The translations under genes were made by a program, and so were the position numbers. The notes beneath the pieces were generated by a model. The model was not told the DNA's origin. It ran no database searches and saw only the letters and a program-made list of their open reading frames with translations. Positions 1 through 6,503 of a stretch of DNA of 8,453 nucleotides are shown one piece after another. Numbering within the stretch: position 1 is the first letter of the stretch; the number at the start of each line of letters is the position of its first letter. Source of the stretch: JBBREP01 sp038202885 (GTDB lineage Bacteria; Actinomycetota; Acidimicrobiia; IMCC26256; PALSA-610); assembly GCA_038202885.1 (NCBI GenBank), contig JBBREP010000128.1:1-8453 (forward strand). Reading direction: 5' to 3'.

Positions 1-2
1 TC

Positions 3-191
3 GCAGCGCCGGACGGAGTAGGCGCCATGGACAGCGTCCATCACAGACTCGTCCACGACCTGCACTGGACCATCACCCGCACATCAACAGGCGGGATCGA
101 ATGGCGAAGACCCAACCAGACCTACTACGGCACCTGGACCCAACCCGGCCTCCCACCACCAATCCCCATCAACCACCCACACGCAGCATGA
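3..191 (+). CDS. C-terminal fragment of an HNH endonuclease-like (DUF222/13E12-type) protein, 5' truncated
   Basis: An open frame enters from the left edge and ends at TGA 189-191, giving 62 residues. The segment HHRLVHDLHWTITR followed by GGIEWRRPN and TYYGTW resembles the last part of actinobacterial HNH endonucleases that carry an N-terminal DUF222 domain (the 13E12 repeat family). There the HH...VH stretch ends the HNH metal-binding nuclease motif and a short Trp-rich tail follows. Only this tail is in the window, so neither nuclease activity nor integrity can be judged. The residues just before HH (DGVGAMDSV) lack the cysteine-bearing segment I would expect, so the copy may be divergent or decayed. 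The end is rich in Pro, Asn and His, with C far outnumbering G on the coding strand, unlike the neighbouring genes. It converges on ettA with 69 bases between the stops. The family assignment rests on a short motif and is moderate. Confidence 0.55.
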   Translation, partial: AAPDGVGAMDSVHHRLVHDLHWTITRTSTGGIEWRRPNQTYYGTWTQPGLPPPIPINHPHAA

Positions 192-227
192 AACACGATC
201 CAGCCCTCCAGAGTGCGCCTCACTGCT

Positions 228-246
228 ACGCGCTCGCGGCGCGCGT
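228..246. terminator. GC-rich hairpin between convergent stops (possible terminator)
   Basis: ACGCGC (228-233) and GCGCGT (241-246) form a perfect 6-bp stem around a 7-base loop, with a possible G-T pair beyond. It lies between the stop of the HNH fragment and the stop of ettA, so either transcript could fold it. No T-run follows on either strand, so it is not a classical intrinsic terminator. GC-only stems without a U-tract are common after actinobacterial genes, but they are also expected by chance in DNA of this composition. Confidence 0.3.
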
Positions 247-260
247 GTCGTGCAATCCGC

Positions 261-1937
261 TCAGCGCGTGAGGGGCTTGTACTTGATGCGGTGCGGTTGG
301 TCGGCGTCGGCGCCGAGGCGCTTCTTACGGTCGACCTCGTAGTCGGAGAAGTTGCCCTCGAACCAGCGCACCTCGCTGTCGCCTTCGAACGCCAGCACGT
401 GCGTGGCCACCCGATCGAGGAACCACCGGTCGTGGCTGATGACCACGGCGCAACCGGGGAACTCGAGCAGCGCTTCTTCGAGCGCGCGCAGGGTGTCGAC
501 GTCGAGATCGTTGGTGGGTTCGTCGAGCAGCAGCACGTTCGACCCCTCGAGCAACGCCTTGGCGAGGTGCAACCGGTTCCGCTCGCCCCCCGACAGATCC
601 CCCACCTTCTTCTGCTGGTCGGTGCCCTTGAAGTTGAAACCGGCCACGTAGGCCCGCCCATGCACCTCGCGGTTGCCGACCTTGAGCAGATCGACGCCAC
701 CGGTGATGTCTTCATAGACGGTCTTGTCGGCATCGAGCGCGGCGCGCGATTGGTCGACGTACGCGAATTTGACCGTCGGACCGACAGTCAGCACACCCGC
801 ATCGGGTGTCTCTTGACCTACGAGCATCCGGAACAGCGTGGTCTTGCCCGCGCCGTTGGCACCGACGACACCCACGATGCCACCGCGTGGCAGCGAGAAG
901 TCAAGCTCGTCGATGAGCAGGCGATCGCCGAAGCCCTTCACGAGCGCCTTCGCCTCCACGACCTGGTCGCCGAGGCGCGGACCGGGCGGGATGGAGATCT
1001 GGAGCCGCTCAGCGCGCGCCTCGGCGTTGTCGGCTTCGGCCTGCAGTGCCTCGAAGGCGTTGATGCGCGCCTTGCCCTTCGCCTGGCGGGCTCGCGGCGA
1101 CATGCGGATCCACTCGAGTTCGTGTTCCAGCGTGCGGCGCCGAGTCTCGTCGACCTTTTCTTCCTGGGCGATGCGTTCTTGTTTCTGTTCGAGCCAACTC
1201 GAGTAGTTGCCTTCCCACGGGATGCCGTAGCCACGATCGAGCTCGAGGATCCAGCCCGCCACGTTGTCGAGGAAATAACGGTCGTGGGTGACGGCGACGA
1301 CGGTGCCGGGGTAGTCGTGGAGGTGCCGTTCGAGCCACGCGACCGACTCGGCGTCGAGATGGTTCGTCGGCTCGTCGAGCAGCAACAAGTCGGGCCGCGA
1401 CAACAGGAGACGGCAGAGCGCGACCCGACGCCGTTCACCACCCGAAAGCGTCGTCACATCGGCATCGTCGGGCGGGCAACGCAGCGCGTCCATCGCAATG
1501 TCGAGTGTGCGGTCGACTTCCCAACCGTTCGCCGCCTCGATCTTTTCTTGCAGATCGGCCTGCTCGGCGAGGAGCACGTCGAAGTCGGCGTCGGGTTCGC
1601 CCATCGCGGCGCACACCTCGTCGAAGCGCGTCAACCAGCCGCGCAACGCGCCGAGCCCGTCCATCACGTTTTCGCGCACGGTCTTGGTGGGGTCGAGCTC
1701 GGGCTCTTGCGCGAGGAACCCCACCGTGAAGCCGGGCGTGAGCCGTACCTCACCCTGATAGCCGTCGTCTTGGCCGGCCATGATGCGCAACAGTGTGCTC
1801 TTCCCGGCACCGTTCGAGCCGAGCACGCCGATCTTGGCACCGGGGTACATCGAGATGTTGATGCCGCGCAGGATCTCGCGATCGGGCGGGACGACCCTGC
1901 GGAGATCGCGCATTGTGATGATGAATTGGTGAGCCAT
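261..1937 (-). CDS. ettA: Energy-dependent translational throttle protein EttA (ABC-F ATPase)
   Basis: A 558-residue soluble ABC-F protein, close in length to E. coli EttA (about 555). It has two ATPase domains in tandem and no membrane segment. Domain 1 has Walker A GSNGAGKS (40-47), signature LSGGE (164-168), Walker B ending DEP with Glu189, and H-loop His218. Domain 2 has GANGAGKT (359-366), LSGGE (448-452), DEP with Glu473, and His502. Residues about 95-140 form the EttA arm, and the charged helical linker about 245-325 is the P-site tRNA-interacting motif. The N-terminus with VVPPDREIL and PGAKIGVLG and the C-terminus ending RIKYKPLTR match EttA rather than other ABC-F groups. In E. coli, EttA binds the ribosomal E site and gates the first peptide bond according to ATP/ADP. 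The ATG at 1935-1937 was chosen because family homology begins there and GAGGG sits 5 bases upstream; an in-frame extension of 40 residues shows no homology. It is divergent from the DUF885 gene. Confidence 0.95.
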   Translation of the reverse strand: MAHQFIITMRDLRRVVPPDREILRGINISMYPGAKIGVLGSNGAGKSTLLRIMAGQDDGYQGEVRLTPGFTVGFLAQEPELDPTKTVRENVMDGLGALRGWLTRFDEVCAAMGEPDADFDVLLAEQADLQEKIEAANGWEVDRTLDIAMDALRCPPDDADVTTLSGGERRRVALCRLLLSRPDLLLLDEPTNHLDAESVAWLERHLHDYPGTVVAVTHDRYFLDNVAGWILELDRGYGIPWEGNYSSWLEQKQERIAQEEKVDETRRRTLEHELEWIRMSPRARQAKGKARINAFEALQAEADNAEARAERLQISIPPGPRLGDQVVEAKALVKGFGDRLLIDELDFSLPRGGIVGVVGANGAGKTTLFRMLVGQETPDAGVLTVGPTVKFAYVDQSRAALDADKTVYEDITGGVDLLKVGNREVHGRAYVAGFNFKGTDQQKKVGDLSGGERNRLHLAKALLEGSNVLLLDEPTNDLDVDTLRALEEALLEFPGCAVVISHDRWFLDRVATHVLAFEGDSEVRWFEGNFSDYEVDRKKRLGADADQPHRIKYKPLTR

Positions 1938-2024
1938 TGTGGCCCTCACGGTAGCGCCGCGACCCGATCGGTCCGCACCCGTAGACGCTCGACCGATGGG
2001 GCCATCACCGCGCTGCGCTCGCCC

Positions 2025-2053
2025 TACGCTGAGCCACCCACGCCAACAAGAGG
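2025..2053 (+). promoter_or_regulatory. Candidate -10 box and ribosome binding site for the DUF885 gene
   Basis: TACGCT (2025-2030) fits the actinobacterial TAnnnT -10 pattern, and AAGAGG (2048-2053) is a plausible Shine-Dalgarno 11 bases before GTG 2065. No convincing -35 is seen 16-18 bases upstream. If transcription starts about 7 bases past the box, the leader is roughly 28 bases, which excludes the upstream in-frame starts and supports GTG 2065. The rest of the divergent region (1938-2064) holds a palindrome CCGATCGG (1964-1971) and, for ettA, only a weak TACCGT (1948-1953, - strand) too near its start codon to be convincing. Confidence 0.35.
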
Positions 2054-2064
2054 TCACGCCTGCT

Positions 2065-3735
2065 GTGTCTCGTATCTATGAACTCTGCGACGCCTACGTC
2101 GACGACTACACCGCACTGGACCCGATCGCCGCGACCGAGATCGGGGTACCCGGCAGCGACGAACTCCTGCCCGACCTGTCGCCCGACGGTCACCGCGCGC
2201 GCGTCGACCTGGCCCGCGACACGCTGCGCCGCATCGGCAACGAAACGCCGACGACCGATCGCGATCGTGTCGCCGCGGCGCTGATCACCGACCGGCTCGG
2301 TGTCGGCATCGACGTGTACGAGCTCGGCGAGCCGTGGCGCGATCTGCGCACGCTCGGCAGCGAGATGCAGTCAGTGCGTGGTGTGTTCGATCTCATGGCG
2401 CACGATTCGGATGCGTCCTGGGCATCGGTCGCGCAGCGCATGCGCGCGGTTCCCGCCGCGCTTTTGGGCTTTCGTGCCTCGCTCGAACACGGTCGATCGC
2501 AAGCCATCGTGGCGCCGCGCCGCCAGGCCGAGGTCTGCGCGGCCCAGGCGGATACCTGGGGTGGGGTGCACGATGACGCGCCTCCGTTCTTCGTGGCGCT
2601 GGCGTCGGAATGTGCCTCGTCGGACGCGGCGCTCGCCAAGGACGTCGCCGATGCGGCACGCGTTGCCACCAGCGCGTACGCGGAGCTCGGCCGCTATCTG
2701 CGTGACGACTACCTTCCCGGCGCCGGCGAGCGTGACGCCGTCGGCGCGGCACGGTATGCGGTGGCCGCCCGCGGCTTTTGCGGCGCCGACCTCGATCTCG
2801 CCGACACGTACGCGTGGGGATGGGACGAACTGCGCCGCATCGAAGTCGAGATCGCACAGTGCTGCGAACGGATTGTTCCCGGCTCGGGCTTCGCCGAAGC
2901 CGTGGCGCACCTCGAGTCGGATCCGGCGCGTGTCATCGAAGGCGAAGCCGCGCTCATCGAGTGGCTCCAGCGCCTGATCGACACCACGATCGCAGAACTC
3001 GACGGAACGCACTTCGACATCGCCGAGCCGCTCCGCCGCTGTGAGGCCATGATCGCACCGCCCGGTGGCTCCGCGGCGATGTATTACACCGGGCCGTCCG
3101 ACGACTTCTCGCGCCCCGGTCGCACCTGGTACCCCACGCTCGGTAATACGCGCTTTCCGATGTGGCGCGAGGTCTCGATCTGTTATCACGAAGCCGTCCC
3201 AGGTCATCACCTCCAGGTTGGCCAGGTACGTCATCTCGCGGGCGTGCTGTCGCGCTACCAACGGCTCCTTGGCTGGGTATCCGGTCACGGCGAAGGATGG
3301 GCGCTCTATGCCGAGCGCCTGATGGGTGAACTCGGGTACCTCGACGACCCGGGCTACGAACTCGGCATGCTCGCGGCGCAGGCGATGCGCGCCGTGCGGG
3401 TGATCGTCGACATCGGTATGCATCTCGAACTGGCAATTCCCGCGGACGAACCCGACATCGGCGGTCTGCACTGGACACCCGAGATCGCACTGCCGTTCGT
3501 CATCGAACGCTCACGCTTTCCCGAATCGTTCATGCGCAGTGAGGTCGACAGGTATCTCGGGCTGCCCGGACAGGCGATCAGCTACAAGGTCGGCGAACGG
3601 GTGTGGCTGCGAGCGCGCGACGACGCCAAGGCTCGTCATGGCGCGGCGTTCGACCTCAAGGCGTGGCATGCGTTCGCACTCGATCTCGGCGCCGTCGGCC
3701 TCGACACCCTGGAAAGCGAACTGGAAAGGTACTGA
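2065..3735 (+). CDS. DUF885 family protein, putative zinc metallopeptidase
   Basis: A 556-residue protein, a normal size for DUF885 (Pfam PF05960). The diagnostic block is HEAVPGHHLQ, with His375, Glu376, His381 and His382, an HExxxGHH variant of a zincin motif. It is followed by GEGWALYAE with Glu410 and Glu417, where a third metal ligand is likely. The N-terminus (DDYTALDPIAATEIGV) matches the usual family opening. No signal peptide or transmembrane helix is apparent, so a cytoplasmic enzyme is likely. Substrates are unknown for most members; peptidase activity is inferred from the motif, not shown. The frame stays open upstream to 1939, but the extra 42 residues are Pro/Arg-rich and unlike the family. 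GTG 2065 has AAGAGG upstream and a candidate -10 box, and was preferred. The gene diverges from ettA and is followed after 25 bases by the hydrolase gene on the same strand. Family assignment is secure; the exact start is less so. Confidence 0.88.
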   Translation: MSRIYELCDAYVDDYTALDPIAATEIGVPGSDELLPDLSPDGHRARVDLARDTLRRIGNETPTTDRDRVAAALITDRLGVGIDVYELGEPWRDLRTLGSEMQSVRGVFDLMAHDSDASWASVAQRMRAVPAALLGFRASLEHGRSQAIVAPRRQAEVCAAQADTWGGVHDDAPPFFVALASECASSDAALAKDVADAARVATSAYAELGRYLRDDYLPGAGERDAVGAARYAVAARGFCGADLDLADTYAWGWDELRRIEVEIAQCCERIVPGSGFAEAVAHLESDPARVIEGEAALIEWLQRLIDTTIAELDGTHFDIAEPLRRCEAMIAPPGGSAAMYYTGPSDDFSRPGRTWYPTLGNTRFPMWREVSICYHEAVPGHHLQVGQVRHLAGVLSRYQRLLGWVSGHGEGWALYAERLMGELGYLDDPGYELGMLAAQAMRAVRVIVDIGMHLELAIPADEPDIGGLHWTPEIALPFVIERSRFPESFMRSEVDRYLGLPGQAISYKVGERVWLRARDDAKARHGAAFDLKAWHAFALDLGAVGLDTLESELERY

Positions 3736-3746
3736 CCATCCCGGTT

Positions 3747-3752
3747 TAGGGT
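3747..3752 (+). promoter_or_regulatory. Candidate -10 box placing the transcript start at the hydrolase ATG (leaderless)
   Basis: TAGGGT (3747-3752), within GGTTTAGGGTG, fits TAnnnT. Its last base lies 8 bases before ATG 3761, so transcription would start at or next to the A of the start codon. That is the arrangement of leaderless mRNAs, which are common in actinobacteria. No good -35 is seen. AGGG within the same bases could instead act as a weak ribosome binding site 9 bases upstream of ATG on a read-through transcript from the DUF885 gene, so the two readings compete. Confidence 0.4.
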
Positions 3753-3760
3753 GCAGCCCC

Positions 3761-4564
3761 ATGGTCATTGATATCGACGGATTCACAAGCTTCGAGTTCA
3801 CCGACGGCGGCATCGCGCGCACCGTCTATCGAGCCGGAAGCGGGCCCGCGGTGATCGTGATCCACGAGGTACCTGGGGTCACGCCCAACGTGGCGGCGTT
3901 CGCCCGGCGCGTCGTCGACGCCGGATTCACCGTTGCGATGCCCTCGCTGTTCGGCACGCCGGGCAAACCGGTGAGCGTGCCGTACGCGCTGCAAAGCATG
4001 CTCGGCGGGTGCGTATCGAAGGAGTTCCACAGTTGGGCGCTGTCGAGCACATCGCCGATGACCGTGTGGTGCCGGGCGTTGGCCGCGAAAATGCACGAGG
4101 AGTGCGGCGGGCCAGGTGTGGGCGCGGTCGGCATGTGTTTCACCGGCGGATTCGCGTTGGCAATGATGGTCGACGACCGCATGCTCGCGCCGGTGCTGTC
4201 GCAACCGTCGCTCCCGTTCCCAGTCGGTGCGACCCGCAAACAAGACCTCGCCATCTCCAACGCCGACCTCGAACGCGTGAAGGAACGCGCGTCGGCCGGC
4301 CAGTGTCTGCTCGGCCTGCGGTTTACCGGCGACCCGCTCGTGCCGCAACAACGCTTCGAGCGCTTGCACCAAGAACTGGGCGACAAGTTCATCGCCGTCG
4401 ACATCGATTCCTCGAAGGGCAACCCGCACGGCATTCCTACCAACGCGCATTCGGTGCTCACCGAACACTTCGTCGACTCGCCGGGCCATCCCACTCGCGT
4501 CGCGCTCGACACCGTCTTGACGTTCTTCGGTGACCGGCTCCATCCGTCGACCGCCACGACGTGA
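3761..4564 (+). CDS. Dienelactone hydrolase family alpha/beta-hydrolase
   Basis: A 267-residue single-domain protein, slightly longer than classical dienelactone hydrolases (about 235). The nucleophile elbow is GMCFTGG with Cys126, a cysteine as in dienelactone hydrolase instead of the usual serine. Asp191 in FTGDPLVP and His230 in NAHSVL complete the triad. Glu36 in HEVPGV matches the glutamate that contacts the nucleophile in the Pseudomonas enzyme. The elbow has one residue more (GxCxTGG) than GxCxGG, which with SQPSLP (147-152) marks an actinobacterial subgroup of unknown substrate. No chlorocatechol or other ring-cleavage genes are near, so a lactone substrate is not supported by context. 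No signal peptide is seen; it should be cytoplasmic. ATG 3761 is where homology starts. Its TGA overlaps the GTG of the RNA methyltransferase gene. Fold and triad are confident, the reaction is not. Confidence 0.88.
   Translation: MVIDIDGFTSFEFTDGGIARTVYRAGSGPAVIVIHEVPGVTPNVAAFARRVVDAGFTVAMPSLFGTPGKPVSVPYALQSMLGGCVSKEFHSWALSSTSPMTVWCRALAAKMHEECGGPGVGAVGMCFTGGFALAMMVDDRMLAPVLSQPSLPFPVGATRKQDLAISNADLERVKERASAGQCLLGLRFTGDPLVPQQRFERLHQELGDKFIAVDIDSSKGNPHGIPTNAHSVLTEHFVDSPGHPTRVALDTVLTFFGDRLHPSTATT
4561..4564 (+). promoter_or_regulatory. GTGA stop/start overlap, likely translational coupling
   Basis: The hydrolase stop TGA (4562-4564) lies inside GTGA, whose GTG (4561-4563) starts the methyltransferase. 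The preceding bases (tccgtcgaccgccacgac) hold no Shine-Dalgarno-like sequence, so the second gene probably depends on ribosomes finishing the first and reinitiating. This also decides the start: the next in-frame start (ATG 4663) would cut into the TRAM domain. Confidence 0.6.
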
Positions 4565-5868
4565 GCGCCCGTCCCGGTCGGCAACGGCGCCGAGCGCCCA
4601 CGGGACCGCGACCCGCATCGAGTACCGGTGCGGGCGAAGTCGTTGAGGCGCACACCGAACGGATGGTCGCGGGCGGCGCCGCGCTCGGCCGGCTCGACGA
4701 TGGGCGCCGCATCCTGGTCACCGGCGCGCTGCCCGGTGAGCGCGTCGAGGCCCGCACCACGAGGACGCAACCTGGTCTCGTGCACGCCGTCGTCACTGAG
4801 GTGACCGAGGCGGCCCCCGAGCGCGTGGCACCGCCCTGCCCGCTCGTCGCGGCCGGTTGCGGTGGGTGCGACTGGCAGCACATCGATACCGTTGCCCAGG
4901 GCGAGTTCAAGCGCGACATCGTGGTCGACGCCTTGCGACGCATCGGTCGTCTCGACGAGCCACCGGTGGCTGCGACGATTTCGTTGACCCCGGTCGACTA
5001 CCGCACAACGATCCGTGCGCTCGTCACGGCGGACGGCGAAATCGCGCTCCGCAAGGCGCGCTCGCACGACGCCATCGCGATCACCGGTTGCATGGTCGCC
5101 GACCCCGGGCTGCGGGCGCTGATCGACACGGTGCGGTTCTCGCCCTACCAGCCCGTGACGCTCCGGGCGGGCGCGGGCACGAGCGAGCGCCTCGCGGTCG
5201 GCGCCGGGCCGAGACCTGCATCGCTGCCGTCCGATGTGGCGTGGTCCGACAACAGCAAGCACGCCAAAACCAAGCGTGATGCCTCGACAACCGGTTCGTT
5301 CACCGCGCGAGTCGGCGCGGCGCGCTTCGAGGTGCCGCCGACAGCGTTCTTCCAACCCCATGTCGACGGACCGGCACGGCTCAGCGAACTCGTTGCCGAG
5401 ATGTTGCCCGAGCTGTCATCGCGCGCCGAGCGTCGCGTCGGCGAACAACGCCTCGCCGACCTCTACGCGGGCGTCGGGTTGTTCGCAACGACGTTGCCGG
5501 CGGCATCCGTCGTGGCGGTGGAACGCCATCGCCCTTCGGCCGAGGCCGCCCGACGCAACCTGCTGGCGAACGGTCACAGCGAACCGCGCTCGCGCGTGAT
5601 CGTCGGCGACGTCGACGACGCCGACATCGGCGAGGTCGACGCGGTTGTCGCCGATCCAAGTCGGGCTGGTCTCGGACGCGCCGGTGCCGCGGCCGTTGCG
5701 CGCACAGGGGCCGAGGTTGCTGTGCTCGTCTCGTGCGATGCCGCATCGCTTGGTCGCGACACGATGCTGCTCGCGGAACTCGGCTATCACCTCGAACGAG
5801 CGGTGCCGGTCGACCAGTTCGGCCACACGTCGCACATCGAAATTGTCAGCCGGTTCACGCGCGCGTAG
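4561..5868 (+). CDS. TRAM-domain RNA (uracil-C5)-methyltransferase, TrmA/RlmC/RlmD family
   Basis: A 435-residue SAM-dependent RNA m5U methyltransferase. After a basic tail of about 25 residues comes a TRAM RNA-binding domain (about 26-82), then an Fe-S site with Cys93, Cys100, Cys103 and Cys177. These match the four ligands of E. coli RlmD, with one extra residue between the first two. The C-terminal Rossmann domain has DLYAGVGLF (300-308) for SAM, Gln265 in FFQPH, and DPSRAGL (365-371). The nucleophile is Cys392 in SCDAASLGRD, and the base is Glu427 in HTSHIE. The 35-residue spacing from Cys to Glu equals that of E. coli RlmD (389 and 424). The Fe-S site favours a 23S rRNA enzyme (U1939 or U747 type) over TrmA, but the target cannot be read from sequence. 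The catalytic loop SCDAASLGRD differs from the SCNPATLARD typical of proteobacteria. It is coupled to the upstream hydrolase and converges on carD with 27 bases between stops. Confidence 0.9.
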   Translation: MSARPGRQRRRAPTGPRPASSTGAGEVVEAHTERMVAGGAALGRLDDGRRILVTGALPGERVEARTTRTQPGLVHAVVTEVTEAAPERVAPPCPLVAAGCGGCDWQHIDTVAQGEFKRDIVVDALRRIGRLDEPPVAATISLTPVDYRTTIRALVTADGEIALRKARSHDAIAITGCMVADPGLRALIDTVRFSPYQPVTLRAGAGTSERLAVGAGPRPASLPSDVAWSDNSKHAKTKRDASTTGSFTARVGAARFEVPPTAFFQPHVDGPARLSELVAEMLPELSSRAERRVGEQRLADLYAGVGLFATTLPAASVVAVERHRPSAEAARRNLLANGHSEPRSRVIVGDVDDADIGEVDAVVADPSRAGLGRAGAAAVARTGAEVAVLVSCDAASLGRDTMLLAELGYHLERAVPVDQFGHTSHIEIVSRFTRA

Positions 5869-5895
5869 CGCCGGCCGAACACAAGCGCGTAGTGC

Positions 5896-6375
5896 TCAGG
5901 CGAGGGCGGCGGCGAGCTTTTCGAGCGCGTCTTCTTCGCTGACGTTCAGCGCGAACGACAACTCGGACACGAGCACCTGGCGAGCCTTCATCAGCATCGA
6001 CTTCTCCCCCGCCGACAAGCCTTTGCTGACGTCGCGCAAGGCCAGGTTCCTGACCACTTCGGCGACCTGGTAGACGTCGCCGGACTTCAGCTTCTCTTGG
6101 TGGTTCTTGAAGCGCCGACTCCAGTTGGTGGGCTCTCGCACGTCCTTCTTGGCGAGCAGCTGAAAGAGGTCGTCAACGTCCTCGGCCGAGATCGGTCGGC
6201 GCATTCCCACATCGTCGACCCTGGAGATCGGGACCTTGATCACGAGGTCGCTGCTCGCTACTCGCAGCACGAACACTTCCGTCGTCGTACCGCTCATCGA
6301 GAGCTTTTCCTTCTTCTCGATCACTGCCGCGCCGTGGTGCGGATATACGACGCGATCGCCGACCTTGAAACCCAT
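5896..6375 (-). CDS. carD: CarD, RNA-polymerase-binding transcription initiation factor
   Basis: A 159-residue protein that aligns without gaps through residue 88 with M. tuberculosis CarD (162 residues). The N-terminal Tudor-like domain (about 1-55), opening with KVGDRVVYPHHGAA, binds the RNA polymerase beta subunit. The helical C-terminal domain contains EPTNWSRR with Trp85, which wedges into the upstream fork of the transcription bubble, and GLSAGEKSMLMKARQ. CarD stabilises open complexes, notably at rRNA promoters. At two positions known for polymerase contact in M. tuberculosis (Arg25, Arg47), this protein has Leu25 and Lys47. ATG 6373-6375 has GGAG 4 bases upstream. The gene is last in a - strand run, with 128 bases and a candidate promoter separating it from the SnoaL-like gene, so it is probably its own unit. 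The stop faces that of the methyltransferase gene. Confidence 0.95.
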   Translation of the reverse strand: MGFKVGDRVVYPHHGAAVIEKKEKLSMSGTTTEVFVLRVASSDLVIKVPISRVDDVGMRRPISAEDVDDLFQLLAKKDVREPTNWSRRFKNHQEKLKSGDVYQVAEVVRNLALRDVSKGLSAGEKSMLMKARQVLVSELSFALNVSEEDALEKLAAALA

Positions 6376-6410
6376 GACGCTCCGAACCAGTTGCCGAGAG
6401 GGGACTAATC

Positions 6411-6440
6411 ATCCTACCAGATCAGACACCGTGTTCTCGA
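6411..6440 (-). promoter_or_regulatory. Candidate carD promoter
   Basis: On the - strand TAGGAT (6416-6411) is a good -10 box. TCGAGA (6440-6435) matches four of six TTGACA positions, with an 18-base spacer. A start about 7 bases beyond the -10 would give a leader of roughly 28 bases holding the GGAG site. It is the best sigma-70-type site in the 128-base gap upstream of carD. Confidence 0.45.
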
Positions 6441-6444
6441 CGCT

Positions 6445-6462
6445 GCGGATGGACGGATCCGC
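6445..6462. repeat. Inverted repeat between the SnoaL-like stop and the carD promoter
   Basis: GCGGAT (6445-6450) and ATCCGC (6457-6462) are perfect 6-bp inverted arms around a 6-base loop. The repeat lies 41 bases after the SnoaL-like stop and 4 bases upstream of the candidate carD -35. It could be a weak terminator hairpin for the upstream genes (no T-run follows) or an operator for carD. It could also be chance; the sequence alone does not decide. Confidence 0.3.
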
Positions 6463-6471
6463 GCTGTGCGA

Positions 6472-6489
6472 TCGCGAATTCACTCGCGA
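6472..6489. repeat. Paired TCGCGA palindromes
   Basis: TCGCGA occurs at 6472-6477 and again at 6484-6489, separated by six bases (attcac). Each copy is its own reverse complement, so the pair is both a direct and an inverted repeat with a 12-base period, about one helical turn. It starts 15 bases after the SnoaL-like stop on the - strand and may form a terminator-like hairpin or a dimeric protein site. NruI-type palindromes are frequent in GC-rich DNA, so chance is possible. Confidence 0.25.
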
Positions 6490-6503
6490 CGTGAGCCGCG
6501 ACT

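Noticed and set aside
213..2081. A 622-codon open frame on the + strand opposite ettA
   Set aside because: It is the antisense shadow of a clearly conserved ABC-F gene; its translation has no recognisable domain, and long antisense frames are expected in GC-rich DNA.
2371..3471. A 366-codon - strand frame opposite the DUF885 gene
   Set aside because: It is antisense to the conserved metallopeptidase motif region and shows no family features or ribosome binding site.
3826..5361. A 511-codon - strand frame across the hydrolase and methyltransferase genes
   Set aside because: It spans two real genes in antisense, is Arg-rich and low in complexity, and has no recognisable motif.
5857..5890. ACGCGC and GCGCGT arms around the convergent methyltransferase/carD stops, as a bidirectional terminator
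   Set aside because: The arms are only 6 bp, 22 bases apart, one lies inside the coding end, and there is no T-run; this is expected by chance here.
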